Below are positions 1 through 8,024 of a stretch of DNA of 12,645 nt, piece after piece. This DNA is from Planctomycetota bacterium (GTDB lineage: Bacteria > Planctomycetota > Planctomycetia > Pirellulales > Lacipirellulaceae): the NCBI GenBank assembly GCA_022614705.1, contig JAKEIB010000283.1, forward strand, positions 1 through 12,645, read 5' to 3'. Every line of letters begins with the position of its first letter. Within the stretch, counting starts at the first letter, position 1. The notes beneath the pieces are model-generated. The model ran no database searches and was not told where the DNA came from. It was given only the letters and a program-made list of their open reading frames with translations. Made by a program: the position numbers and the translations under genes.

Positions 1-1425
1 GAGCCGAACAACGTGCGGACGTACGTTTTTGCCGCCCGAGCCTACGCCGAGAAGTGCGACTTTGATCGCATGGAGAAGACGCACGAGAAGCTCATTCGCC
101 GTGCGCCGCGGCACCCGGGCGTGCATCATTACGTCGGGGAGACGTTCGGGATCTTAAAGCTACCGGAACGGGCCATCGCCAGCTATGAGCGGGCGGCACA
201 TCTGCCCGGCGCGGGTCCGCCGACGTGGATGGAGCTGGCCTCGCTGTATGAACGGACCCATCGGCTCGATGAAGCCGAGGAGCTCATCGAGCGAACCGTG
301 CGTAGCGGTTTCGCGCTGCCGTTGGTTTCGCTCGTGCGGGGACGGATCCAACGGCGGCAAAAACGCTTGGAGGAAGCCGAGGCGACGTTTCTTTCCATCG
401 TCGACAAGGTGCCGGAGGACTCCGAATGGACCTGCCAGGCATGGGGCGAGATCGCATTGATGCGGGACGCGCGAAGCGACTTTGGCGGCGCTGTCGAGGC
501 CATCGGCCGGTGCAAGCGGGCGCAGAAATCGCGCGAGGGCGTGTACTTAAAGGCTTCGGAGAAAGTCCACGCGCAGATGCGCGAAATGATCGCGGCAATC
601 ACCCGCGACGACTTTCGCCGTTGGCAGGATGAGGCGCAACACTTGGCGCCTCGGCGCACGGCCTTGCTCACCGGTTTTCCACGTTCCGGCACGACACTCC
701 TGGAGCAGTTGCTCGATGCGCACCCAGATCTGGTGAGCTCCGAGGAGCGCGACTTCATCGGCCGGGAGATGTTTCATTCGGTTGCCTACCGGCGTGGAAA
801 CACGCCGCTGCTGGAAGTGATCAATGAGCTTACTGTCGATGAAATCGACGACCTGCGCCGGCGTTATTTTGCCGGCATGGAGTATCTGCTGGGGGAGCGG
901 ATCGGCGGGCGGATGCACCTCGACAAAAACCCCGCCTACAACTTGACGATTCCGCTGGTGCTCCGCGTCTTTCCGGAAGCGCGGCTGATCGTTGCCCTGC
1001 GCGACCCGCGCGATGTGGTGCTGAGCTGCTACTTGCGGTACTTGCCGGTGAACAACGTCAGCGTGCGGTTTTTAGATGTAGAGCGAACGGCCGAACGCTA
1101 TGCGCTCGACATGACGGCCTGGCTCAAGTATCGCGAGCTGATTGACGCGCCATGGTGCGAAATTCGCTACGAAGATGCCGTGGCAGATCTCGAGACTCAA
1201 GCGCGCCGGGCGCTCGACGCCCTTGGACTGGCGTGGGACAATCAGGTACTGAATTACCGCCAGCGCCTGTTGGGTTCGAAACAGGTGACCAGCCCGACGT
1301 ACGAGGCGGTCGCCCAACCAATATACACGCGGGCCATCGGACGCTGGAAGAATTACGAGCAGTTGCTGGAGCCGGCGCTGGGGACGCTGGAACCGTTCAT
1401 TCGAGAATTCGGGTATGATCCTTGA
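1..1425 (+). CDS. TPR-repeat sulfotransferase, 5' end cut by the window edge
   Basis: The reading frame is open to the first base and the residues before the first possible start (a GTG at 13) still look like TPR sequence, so the true start lies upstream. Numbering from that GTG, residues 1-200 are amphipathic helical pairs typical of tetratricopeptide repeats. The rest is a Sulfotransfer_3-type PAPS-dependent sulfotransferase. The 5'-phosphosulfate-binding loop TGFPRSGTT is at residues 220-228, and the 3'-phosphate motif RDPRDVVLS is at 330-338 after a hydrophobic strand. Members transfer sulfate from PAPS to hydroxyl or amine acceptors; TPR fusions of this kind are common in bacteria and resemble protein or glycan sulfotransferases, but the acceptor is not readable. 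No signal peptide can be judged because the N-terminus is missing. The stop overlaps the start of the next gene by 11 nt, which suggests co-transcription. Confidence 0.88.
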   Translation, partial: EPNNVRTYVFAARAYAEKCDFDRMEKTHEKLIRRAPRHPGVHHYVGETFGILKLPERAIASYERAAHLPGAGPPTWMELASLYERTHRLDEAEELIERTVRSGFALPLVSLVRGRIQRRQKRLEEAEATFLSIVDKVPEDSEWTCQAWGEIALMRDARSDFGGAVEAIGRCKRAQKSREGVYLKASEKVHAQMREMIAAITRDDFRRWQDEAQHLAPRRTALLTGFPRSGTTLLEQLLDAHPDLVSSEERDFIGREMFHSVAYRRGNTPLLEVINELTVDEIDDLRRRYFAGMEYLLGERIGGRMHLDKNPAYNLTIPLVLRVFPEARLIVALRDPRDVVLSCYLRYLPVNNVSVRFLDVERTAERYALDMTAWLKYRELIDAPWCEIRYEDAVADLETQARRALDALGLAWDNQVLNYRQRLLGSKQVTSPTYEAVAQPIYTRAIGRWKNYEQLLEPALGTLEPFIREFGYDP

Positions 1426-2641
1426 AATGTTGCGATGGCGGCCCATTTCGTGCAGCGCCGGCTGGCGGGTACTCGCGATTGCCTTCGCGCTTGCCGTACC
1501 GCGCGTCGAGGCGGCCGATACGCTGCGGGTCATGACGTACAACATTTGGGTCGGCGGCACGGTGGGTGGCCAGCCTCTATCGCGAACGGTCGGAGTGATT
1601 CAGGCGGCGCAGGCCGATGTCATCGGTATTCAGGAAGTCGGTGGGAGCGCCGCGGCAATCGCAAATTCGCTGGGATTCTACTATCACGGTTTCGATAGCG
1701 ATATCGCGATCATCAGCCGGTATCCAATTGCAGAGGTTTTGAATCAAGGCGTAAAACTGCGATTGTCACCGACTCAAGAAGCATACGTATTCGACGTTCA
1801 TTTGGCGCCGTATCCGTATCAGCCGTACGATATTCGCGATGGGCTGATTACCACCGAGTCCCAGGCGATCGTGTCCGCGCAGGCCACACGGGGTGGTGCC
1901 GTATCGGCCCTGCTGAACAACATGTCAGACGCTCTGGGGTCCGGCGGGCCGGTATTTCTGACGGGCGACTTCAACGAACCGTCGCACCTCGACTGGACGC
2001 AGGAAGCCGCGAACGCCGGGCTGCACTTCGGTATGAAGGTCGATTGGCCCACCTCCAATTCGGTCACTGACGCGGGGATGATCGACGCCTTCCGCGCGCT
2101 GCGGCCGGACGAGGTGAATGACCGGGGCGAAACCTGGACGCCCGGCTACCCGGCGCCCAATCTGGACGCCAACGAGGTTCACGATCGCATCGATTTCGTT
2201 TATTACTCGGGCTTCAATGTGACAGCGACGGGTGCACAAATTCTGGGATACGATGAAAATGATGGGAACACGGATATCGGCATTCAGCCCTATCCGTCCG
2301 ATCACCGCGCGGTCGTGGTGGGCTTCGACCTTCCGGCCTGCTTTGCGCCCGGCGACCTGAACGGCGACTGCGCGCTGGATACTGCGGACTGGGCACAATT
2401 CCGCAGCGGGCAACAGGTCGATATGACCGGGCTGTCGCAAAGTCAGGCCATTGCGCTGGGCGACTTGAACAACGATTTCCGGAACAATCACGCCGACTTT
2501 GTGCTCTTCAAAACGTACTTTGAAGCGGCTAACGGCTCGGGATCGTTTGTCGCGATGCTGAGCGGCGTTCCCGAACCATCAGGTTTCGTATTAGCCGCCT
2601 GGGCCGTTCTCGGGTGGCTGGCGGCTGCGCGGCGCCGATAG
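1415..2641 (+). CDS. Secreted endonuclease/exonuclease/phosphatase-family protein with dockerin-like tail and PEP-CTERM anchor
   Basis: A signal peptide (basic start, then AIAFALAV, cleavage near VEA/AD) precedes an EEP-fold domain. Catalytic motifs numbered from the ATG at 1415 are N43 (YNIW), E74 (IQEV), GDFNEP at 184-189, HDRIDF at 256-261, and the metal/general-base pair SDH at 295-297. This is the metal-dependent phosphodiesterase fold of DNase I, exonuclease III and sphingomyelinases; which phosphoester is cut is unknown. Residues 309-372 contain two EF-hand-like dockerin loops (GDLNGD at 313-318, GDLNND at 349-354). Residues 385-408 form a PEP-CTERM signal: VPEPS, a hydrophobic helix and a terminal RRR, expected to be processed by an exosortase. 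Together these indicate an exported, surface-associated hydrolase. An alternative start at 1427, two bases past the sulfotransferase stop, gives an equally good signal peptide. It converges with the etfD-like gene across 18 bases. Confidence 0.87.
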   Translation: MILEMLRWRPISCSAGWRVLAIAFALAVPRVEAADTLRVMTYNIWVGGTVGGQPLSRTVGVIQAAQADVIGIQEVGGSAAAIANSLGFYYHGFDSDIAIISRYPIAEVLNQGVKLRLSPTQEAYVFDVHLAPYPYQPYDIRDGLITTESQAIVSAQATRGGAVSALLNNMSDALGSGGPVFLTGDFNEPSHLDWTQEAANAGLHFGMKVDWPTSNSVTDAGMIDAFRALRPDEVNDRGETWTPGYPAPNLDANEVHDRIDFVYYSGFNVTATGAQILGYDENDGNTDIGIQPYPSDHRAVVVGFDLPACFAPGDLNGDCALDTADWAQFRSGQQVDMTGLSQSQAIALGDLNNDFRNNHADFVLFKTYFEAANGSGSFVAMLSGVPEPSGFVLAAWAVLGWLAAARRR

Positions 2642-2659
2642 GCGAAGTATCGTGCCGTT

Positions 2660-4729
2660 TCACGAGTTTGCTTCTCGCTCGAAGACGGCCTCCGCGAGCA
2701 CTTCGGCGATGTCCCGCACTTGTACGTCCGGTCTGTGTGCCGCGAGGCCATCCGTCAGCATGACCAGGCAGAACGGGCAGGCGACCGCGACGGTATCTGA
2801 CCCTGAAGCGGCGATTTCGCGAACGCGCGTCTGACCGACGCGCTGCGCCAGTGCGTCGTCGAACCACATTCGCCCGCCGCCGGCGCCGCAGCACGCTGTT
2901 TGGCGCCGATTTCGCGGCAACTCAACAACCGTCGCTTGGCCTGTGCCGCTTGCGCTGGCGGCGAGGACTGCACGGGGCGGCTCGGTGACGCCGCTGACTC
3001 GCGCCAGGTAGCACGGATCATGATACGTGATCGATCCGGCCGCCGATTTACCGTGAGCAGCCGGTTTGAGTCGCCCCTGCTGAACCAACTCGGACAACAA
3101 CTGGCTATGGTGAACGACCTCAAATTGGCCGCCGAACTGTGAATAATCATTGCGCAGGCTGTTGACGCAGTGGGGGCAGTGCGCCAGAATTTTTTTCGCG
3201 CCGCGGCTGGCGAAGGTGGCCACATTCTGTTCGGCAAGTTGCTGAAACAGAAACTCGTCGCCCATGCGCCGGGCCGATTCTCCGGTGCAACGCTCCTCCG
3301 TGCCAAGGACGGCAAAATTCACATTGGCAGCCTTGAGCAACCGCGCGACGCTTCGTGCCACCTTTTGCGCCCGGCGATCATACGCGGCGGCGCAGCCGAC
3401 CCAATAAAGCCATTCGAAATCGGGTCGCTCGCTAGCCAGCGGCACGTCGAGGCCGGCCGCCCAGGCAAGCCGATCGCTCGCGGCCATGCCCCACGGATTG
3501 CCGGCGCGTTCAGTTTTTTGCAGCGCGACCGCTGGAGAACCGCGAAGCGCGCCTTCGCCAATTAGATATCGGCGCATGTCCGTGATCATGCGCATCGGGC
3601 TGATGCCGAGCGGGCAAACGTCTGCGCATGCGCCGCAGGTAGTACATGACCAAAGCGTTTCCGCGGCAATCACGTCGCCGTGCACATTCTGTTCGAGTCC
3701 TGGCCCGTTCATGGCGCCGACCAAATCCTGGACGACATTGCGCGGCGAAAGCGGCTTGCCGGCTTCAAACGCTGGGCACGAATCCTCGCAACGTCCGCAG
3801 GAAACGCACGCGTCCAGCTCGATCAACTGGCGGTAGGAAAAGTCGGCAAGGCGGGCCACGCCGATCTGCCCGGTCGTTTCGACTTCCGCGATCGACACCG
3901 GTTGCAGGACGCCCAGCGCATGATCGCGAATCGCCAGATTGACCATTCCCGCGAGCGAGTGCAGCAGTCGCGTGTAAGGCATCAATGCGATGAAGCCCAG
4001 TGCGAGCGCGGCGTGCGTCCACCATAGGAGGAAATGAAATTGGCCGGCCGCCTCTCGACCGATACCCGTCCCCTGGAACGCGGCGGCGCACAAGTAACCG
4101 ACGGGCGATAGTCCGGCCAGCCGCGTTTCGGCGTGGATAATCCGCAGGCTTTCGACGGCATAGCCGGTTACGCCGATCGCGAGCAGTGCGACCAAAACAC
4201 CAACATCCGCTGGACTGCGTGCGAAGCTGCCTGTCCCACGCAAGCGTCGGACCAGGAACATGCCGCATCCCGCGATGAGCGCAACTCCAAACGTGTCCGT
4301 GACTAATTCATAGACTCCAAAATACAAGCCCTTGTGAAAAACTGGAGCATTCGGTTCTCGACCAAGGACATCGGCCAGGAAATGTTCAACACCGATTAGA
4401 GTTGTTCCGATCAGGAGCACGACAAATCCGCTAAACAGCAGCACGTGGGCGAGACTGGCCATGCCTCGACCCCATAGCCGCTTCTGCAGAAGTACGTCGC
4501 GCAGCAGGCGGCGCACGGCGGTTCGCCAGCTCACGGCGTCACATGCGGGCCGACCCTTTCGCCACAGCCGAACGCGCCTGACGATGCCGTAAACGAAAAC
4601 TCCAACGGCGGCGGCAGCCAACAAGTAAAAGAGCGTCTGCGCCCACGCCGGCACATTGCCAAAAACCTCGCGCGTGAGTTGCGCGGGCTCGGCGCCGGCG
4701 GGGAGTTCAGCCGGTAGCGCAGGCTGCAT
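2660..4729 (-). CDS. etfD: EtfD/EMO-type membrane ETF:quinone oxidoreductase (NarI-like cytochrome b, ferredoxin and CCG domains)
   Basis: I chose the ATG at 4729 (689 aa); the frame opens 20 codons earlier, inside etfA. Residues 31-256 are NarI-like, with about five membrane helices and candidate heme-ligand histidines H95, H116, H239 and H257. Two 4Fe-4S ferredoxin motifs follow: C308/C311/C314/C318 and C362/C365/C368/C372. Next come two CCG (heterodisulfide-reductase type) domains. The first has C446, C481 in an RCTGE context, and C518/C521. The second has C573, the CCGAGGG pair C613/C614, and C651/C654. This architecture matches Mycobacterium tuberculosis EtfD and the ETF:menaquinone oxidoreductases (EMO) of syntrophs, which take electrons from ETF and reduce quinone at the membrane. 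It overlaps the end of etfA by 23 nt, strong evidence for coupling. HdrD- or GlpC-like function is the main alternative, but fusion to cytochrome b beside etfBA favours EtfD. Confidence 0.87.
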   Translation of the reverse strand: MQPALPAELPAGAEPAQLTREVFGNVPAWAQTLFYLLAAAAVGVFVYGIVRRVRLWRKGRPACDAVSWRTAVRRLLRDVLLQKRLWGRGMASLAHVLLFSGFVVLLIGTTLIGVEHFLADVLGREPNAPVFHKGLYFGVYELVTDTFGVALIAGCGMFLVRRLRGTGSFARSPADVGVLVALLAIGVTGYAVESLRIIHAETRLAGLSPVGYLCAAAFQGTGIGREAAGQFHFLLWWTHAALALGFIALMPYTRLLHSLAGMVNLAIRDHALGVLQPVSIAEVETTGQIGVARLADFSYRQLIELDACVSCGRCEDSCPAFEAGKPLSPRNVVQDLVGAMNGPGLEQNVHGDVIAAETLWSCTTCGACADVCPLGISPMRMITDMRRYLIGEGALRGSPAVALQKTERAGNPWGMAASDRLAWAAGLDVPLASERPDFEWLYWVGCAAAYDRRAQKVARSVARLLKAANVNFAVLGTEERCTGESARRMGDEFLFQQLAEQNVATFASRGAKKILAHCPHCVNSLRNDYSQFGGQFEVVHHSQLLSELVQQGRLKPAAHGKSAAGSITYHDPCYLARVSGVTEPPRAVLAASASGTGQATVVELPRNRRQTACCGAGGGRMWFDDALAQRVGQTRVREIAASGSDTVAVACPFCLVMLTDGLAAHRPDVQVRDIAEVLAEAVFEREANS

Positions 4730-5693
4730 GGTACTGTAATTTCTCGATGAGTTCGGGCACGACCGTGTAAACGTCGCCGACGAGCCCATAGTCGGCGACT
4801 TCGAAAATCGGCGCTTCAGGATCGCTGTTCACAGCAACGATCGTACGAGAGTTTTTCATTCCGGCCAGATGTTGGACGGCGCCGGAAATACCAAGGGCCA
4901 CATACAGTTCTGGAGCTACGATCTTACCAGTTTGGCCAACTTGAAGCTCATTGGGAGTGATGCCGGCGTCGACGAGTGCACGAGAGCATCCAGCGGCGCC
5001 GCCCAGAACGTCGGCGAGCTGTCCCACCAATCGCTCGAAATCCTGGCTGTTCTTAAGCGCCCGACCACCGGAAACGACGACGCGGGCTTCGGTGACGTCT
5101 GGGCGCGACTTTTGTTTCGACTTCAATCCTTCGTATTGGGCGCGGGCCGTAAGCATCGCCGGAACCACTTGCAACTGTTCCACCGCGTGTGCTTGAGAAT
5201 CCATCGCTTGTGCGGCCGGATAGGCGGAAGCGCGAACGGTTGCTATCTGCGGCGATCCAGTCAGACGTAGGGTCGCGGTGACGGCGCCGGCGTATTGCGG
5301 ACAATCGCATTGAAGTTGACCGTCGACCAACTCGTGACGGACGACATCGCTCGCCATCGTCCCGCCCAATAGTGCCGCGGCTCGCGGAAGAATGTCTTTC
5401 GCGAATGTCGATGTCGCGGCGCTGAGCACATCAATCCGACGCGCGCGCGCGACATAAGCAATGACCTGTGAGAAGGGCTCTGCCAACGGATGAGCCAATG
5501 CGGGCGAATCCACCGCGATGACCGGGACGTAGTTTGCTGCCTCTGCGGCAACGTCCTCAACCCCGTGTCCGAGGACGAGCCAGGCTACATCGCTGTTGGT
5601 TACACTGGCGACCATCTTCGCGAACGTGAGACACGACAGGCTGGCGCTGCGAAGGTGCGTTCCGTCGTGCTCAGCAACAACTAAATTTCGCAT
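4707..5693 (-). CDS. etfA: Electron transfer flavoprotein alpha subunit
   Basis: 328 aa starting MRNLVVAEHDG, the usual EtfA opening. The frame continues 40 codons further upstream, but that stretch is unlike EtfA, so I reject the longer form. The C-terminal FAD-binding domain is complete: VSGGRALK at 208-214, SRALVDAG at 237-244, QTGKIVAPELY at 254-264, GISGAVQHLAGM at 268-279 and the family signature beginning NSDPEAPIFEVADYG at 289-303. The protein pairs with EtfB to form a soluble FAD/AMP heterodimer that shuttles electrons from flavin dehydrogenases to a membrane quinone reductase. It lies 103 nt downstream of etfB and overlaps etfD, in one minus-strand operon with a FAD dehydrogenase. 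The N-terminal half contains an unusual number of alanines but no missing motif. Confidence 0.95.
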   Translation of the reverse strand: MRNLVVAEHDGTHLRSASLSCLTFAKMVASVTNSDVAWLVLGHGVEDVAAEAANYVPVIAVDSPALAHPLAEPFSQVIAYVARARRIDVLSAATSTFAKDILPRAAALLGGTMASDVVRHELVDGQLQCDCPQYAGAVTATLRLTGSPQIATVRASAYPAAQAMDSQAHAVEQLQVVPAMLTARAQYEGLKSKQKSRPDVTEARVVVSGGRALKNSQDFERLVGQLADVLGGAAGCSRALVDAGITPNELQVGQTGKIVAPELYVALGISGAVQHLAGMKNSRTIVAVNSDPEAPIFEVADYGLVGDVYTVVPELIEKLQYHAACATG

Positions 5694-5768
5694 GGTAAAA
5701 CCAATGTGCTTGCGATTCGATTCGCAGGATAATTGAATTAGCAATTGCGAATGGGGAATGTCGTCGCA

Positions 5769-5785
5769 TTGCCCTTCCAGGGCAA
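5769..5785 (-). other. Intercistronic hairpin after etfB
   Basis: A 7-bp stem, TTGCCCT and AGGGCAA, with loop TCC lies 11 nt after the etfB stop in the 103-nt gap before etfA. There is no U-tract, so a processing or stabilising role is more likely than termination. Confidence 0.4.
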
Positions 5786-5796
5786 AACATCGTAAA

Positions 5797-6552
5797 TCAG
5801 ACGATGGCACCAACTTGATTACGTAAACGCTCGATCAGTTCATCGACCGACCTGACACGCTCGCAGCGTCGCTGTGTTTCGGCCGAACGGTAGCGGAGAA
5901 CTTCGATCCGCGGATCGATCGTAACGCCCAGCTTTTCGGCATCAATCAGGTCCAGCGGTTTCTTTTTGGCCTTCATAATGGCTGCCAACGAAGCATAGCG
6001 CGGCTCGTTCAGCCGTAAATCAGTAGTTACCACCGCAGGCAGCGGCAGGTTCAAGGTTTCGATGCCGTGGTCGGTCTCGCGCTCCACGCGAATTCTCTCC
6101 CCCTGCAATTCCAAGCGGGACGCAAACGTCGCCTGCGGCCAATCGAGCAAGGCTGCCAGGAACTGCCCCGTCTGACTCGCATCGTCGTCGACCGCCTGCT
6201 TTCCCATGAGCACCAACTGCGGGCGCTCCCATTCGACGATCGCTCGCAGCAAGCGGGCCACGTTCCATGGGTCGAGCGTCTGGCCGCAAACCACGTGGAC
6301 GGCGCGGTGCGCGCCCGTGGCGAGTGCCGTGCGAAGTTGCTGCTCATATCCCTCGCCGCCGATGCCAACTGCAACAACCTCCACCGATTCGCCCAGGCGT
6401 TCACCGATTCGCACCGCCTCTTCGAGGGCGATGGCATCGAACGGATTGATCACGTAAGGAATGTGATCGACGGCGACGCGCGTGCCGTCCGCCGTGGCGA
6501 CGATCTTCTGATCCGTGTCGGGTACGCGCTTGGTGGGTACGAGAATCTTCAT
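5797..6552 (-). CDS. etfB: Electron transfer flavoprotein beta subunit
   Basis: 251 aa, the normal length for EtfB, opening MKILVPTKRVPDTD. The AMP-binding loop is GKQAVDDDASQTGQ at 117-130; many EtfB proteins I recall have N in place of the S before QTG. The EtfB signature region is at 156-188 (VERETDHG, then LNLPLPAVVTTDLRLNEPRYAS), followed by AIMKAKKKP, the recognition-loop region that contacts partner dehydrogenases in other ETFs. The protein forms the AMP-containing half of ETF with EtfA. It starts 25 nt after the FAD dehydrogenase stop, so the two are almost certainly co-transcribed and the dehydrogenase is the likely electron donor. No strong Shine-Dalgarno sequence is visible upstream. 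Confidence 0.95.
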   Translation of the reverse strand: MKILVPTKRVPDTDQKIVATADGTRVAVDHIPYVINPFDAIALEEAVRIGERLGESVEVVAVGIGGEGYEQQLRTALATGAHRAVHVVCGQTLDPWNVARLLRAIVEWERPQLVLMGKQAVDDDASQTGQFLAALLDWPQATFASRLELQGERIRVERETDHGIETLNLPLPAVVTTDLRLNEPRYASLAAIMKAKKKPLDLIDAEKLGVTIDPRIEVLRYRSAETQRRCERVRSVDELIERLRNQVGAIV

Positions 6553-6577
6553 GGCTTGAAGCGGTACGAACCCTCCC

Positions 6578-7864
6578 CTAACCCCTCCCTACAAGGGAGG
6601 GGGACGATGAATCGACGGACTGAGCTCGCTCCACCTTGCCGTAGTAATTGCCGGCCATCGCCAGGCAGCGTGCCTCAATGTCGTCGCGCTCCATGTAACC
6701 CGGGATGTCGAAGTATCGATCCGCTTCGATCGATTTCACGTCGTAACTACTTTTTCCGTCGAGGATCAGCTCCGACATGATCAATCCGATGACCGGGCTC
6801 TGCACGATGCCGTGGCCTGAAAAGCCGGAGCAATGGAAAAGGCCCTCGATATCGGGCATCTGTCCGCAGAACGGGCGGGCGTCGGGCGAAAACGTCATGA
6901 TGCCGGTCGTAATTGTCATTGCAGTACGCTCATTGATCCAGGGAAATCGTTGGTGGGCGGCGTCGATGAGTCGCGCGACTTGGATCGAGTCGCGGGCCGC
7001 TTTCATTCGCGACATGTCAAAGTCCGGCGGCAGCTTACGCATGTCGTGCAAGTCGGGTTCGGCGTCGTAGATGCCGACAATGAGTCCGCCGCTCTCGGGC
7101 CGCGTGTAGATTCGCAGCTCGCGGTCGCGAACCGCCGGACTGAACCGATCCACCGGATGTGCCAGATCGGGCCGGGTGGTGAGATAGTAGTGTCCGATGG
7201 CCGCGGTGGGGAGCACGGTTTCGGCCAGCTCCGCGTTGAGGTACGACCAGGGGCCGCCCGCATTCACGACGACCGGCGCATGGTAATCGCCATTTGCCGT
7301 TTTAACTCCGCGAACGCGACCGGCTTCGATGAGGATGTCGATCACCGGCGTGTTCGTCTGGTAACGCACACCGCGCTCGCGGCCAACTTTGATATACGCG
7401 CCAGCGAGTTCCGCCGGCTGCAAGTGTCCGTCCGTCGGGCAGTAGCAGGCGTCGACCAAATCATCGGTCCGCATGTACGGCATGCGCTCGGCCACTTCGC
7501 CGATCGGCATGTGATCGATCTCAAAGCCGATCGATTTCCCCATCTTCACCAGGGATGCGATTTCGGCGGCCCGCTCGGGCGTTTCTGCGATCCGCAGGGA
7601 ACCGGTCTGAACGAAAATCTCAACGCCGGCAGCCCGTTCGAGCTCCTTCACGATCGCGACACCGTCTATTAGCATCCGCGTATGCTCGGCGTTACCGCGA
7701 AGCTGCCCGAGCAAACCGGCGGCCCGGCCGGTGGAACCGTTTCCCAGCCGCTCGCGTTCCAGAATAAGAACGCTCGCGCCGCGTCCGGCAAGCTGCATTG
7801 CCGTACTTAGACCGGCTACGCCGCCGCCAATAATGATGACATCCGCCGCCTGATTCTCGGTCAT
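6578..7864 (-). CDS. DAO-family FAD-dependent oxidoreductase (sarcosine/dimethylglycine dehydrogenase-like, single domain)
   Basis: 428 aa from the ATG at 7864; an in-frame TTG at 7882 is possible but less likely. The dinucleotide-binding motif is G13-x-G15-x-x-G18 with E36 at the end of the second strand. The DAO-family GSTGRAAGLLGQ segment follows at about residues 43-54, and the C-terminal FAD loop GFSGHGIVQSP is at 347-357. Relatives oxidise the C-N bond of glycine, sarcosine, N-methylated amino acids or amines; some use oxygen, others ETF. The folate-binding GcvT domains of full dimethylglycine/sarcosine dehydrogenases are absent. Its position as first gene before etfB-etfA-etfD argues for a dehydrogenase passing electrons to ETF rather than an oxidase. 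The substrate is not identifiable. The last eight or nine residues (SSPSLVGRG) and the stop codon are supplied by a palindromic repeat, so the native C-terminus has probably been altered. Confidence 0.87.
   Translation of the reverse strand: MTENQAADVIIIGGGVAGLSTAMQLAGRGASVLILERERLGNGSTGRAAGLLGQLRGNAEHTRMLIDGVAIVKELERAAGVEIFVQTGSLRIAETPERAAEIASLVKMGKSIGFEIDHMPIGEVAERMPYMRTDDLVDACYCPTDGHLQPAELAGAYIKVGRERGVRYQTNTPVIDILIEAGRVRGVKTANGDYHAPVVVNAGGPWSYLNAELAETVLPTAAIGHYYLTTRPDLAHPVDRFSPAVRDRELRIYTRPESGGLIVGIYDAEPDLHDMRKLPPDFDMSRMKAARDSIQVARLIDAAHQRFPWINERTAMTITTGIMTFSPDARPFCGQMPDIEGLFHCSGFSGHGIVQSPVIGLIMSELILDGKSSYDVKSIEADRYFDIPGYMERDDIEARCLAMAGNYYGKVERAQSVDSSSPSLVGRG
6582..6602. repeat. GC-rich hairpin repeat at the end of the FAD dehydrogenase gene
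   Basis: A perfect 9-bp stem, CCCCTCCCT and AGGGAGGGG, encloses ACA. It is preceded by CCCTCCCCTA, making a CCCTCCCCTAACCCCTCCCT run like a dispersed repeat found in many bacterial genomes. On the minus strand it encodes the last residues of the dehydrogenase, and the stop codon at 6578-6580 is inside the same repeat. It lies about 30 nt before etfB and could cause partial termination or RNA processing; no U-tract follows. Confidence 0.7.
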
Positions 7865-7878
7865 TTCAAAAACCAGTT

Positions 7879-7894
7879 CCAAGTCTTAACTTGG
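7879..7894. promoter_or_regulatory. Inverted repeat upstream of the FAD dehydrogenase start
   Basis: Arms CCAAGT and ACTTGG are separated by CTTA. The repeat lies 14 nt before the chosen ATG on the minus strand, where it could act as an operator half-site pair or a hairpin affecting ribosome access. No known consensus was recognised. Confidence 0.3.
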
Positions 7895-8024
7895 ACGCAT
7901 GCTGGAGTTCAACGAGCGATGTGTTTATTGTAGGTGATGCAATCCGACAAAGTACCGAGAAAATGCGCATCGCAATTGGCGATTTGCAGCGGCTTGGTAG
8001 ACTGGCGGGACCGACGGCATGAAT

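Noticed and set aside
2636..2652. Bidirectional terminator between the convergent EEP and etfD genes
   Set aside because: Only a 5-bp CGATA/TATCG stem with no U-tract, too weak to call.
5694..5813. A 40-codon N-terminal extension of etfA
   Set aside because: It covers the intercistronic hairpin and the end of etfB and bears no EtfA similarity, while the internal MRNLVVAEHDG is a typical EtfA start.
6067..6780. A 237-codon plus-strand open frame opposite etfB
   Set aside because: It shadows etfB, and part of its translation is just the CCCTCCCC repeat. No independent support.
6833..7672. A 279-codon plus-strand open frame opposite the FAD dehydrogenase
   Set aside because: It is antisense to a gene with clear FAD motifs, its translation has no recognisable domain, and long antisense frames are expected in GC-rich DNA.
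6578..7864. Glycerol-3-phosphate dehydrogenase (GlpD/GlpA) identity
   Set aside because: Tempting because of the GlpT-like transporter and the CCG domains, but the region after the FAD motif reads GSTGRAAGLLGQ rather than the GlpD-type SSRSTKLIHGG. The amine-oxidase branch fits better, though substrate remains open.
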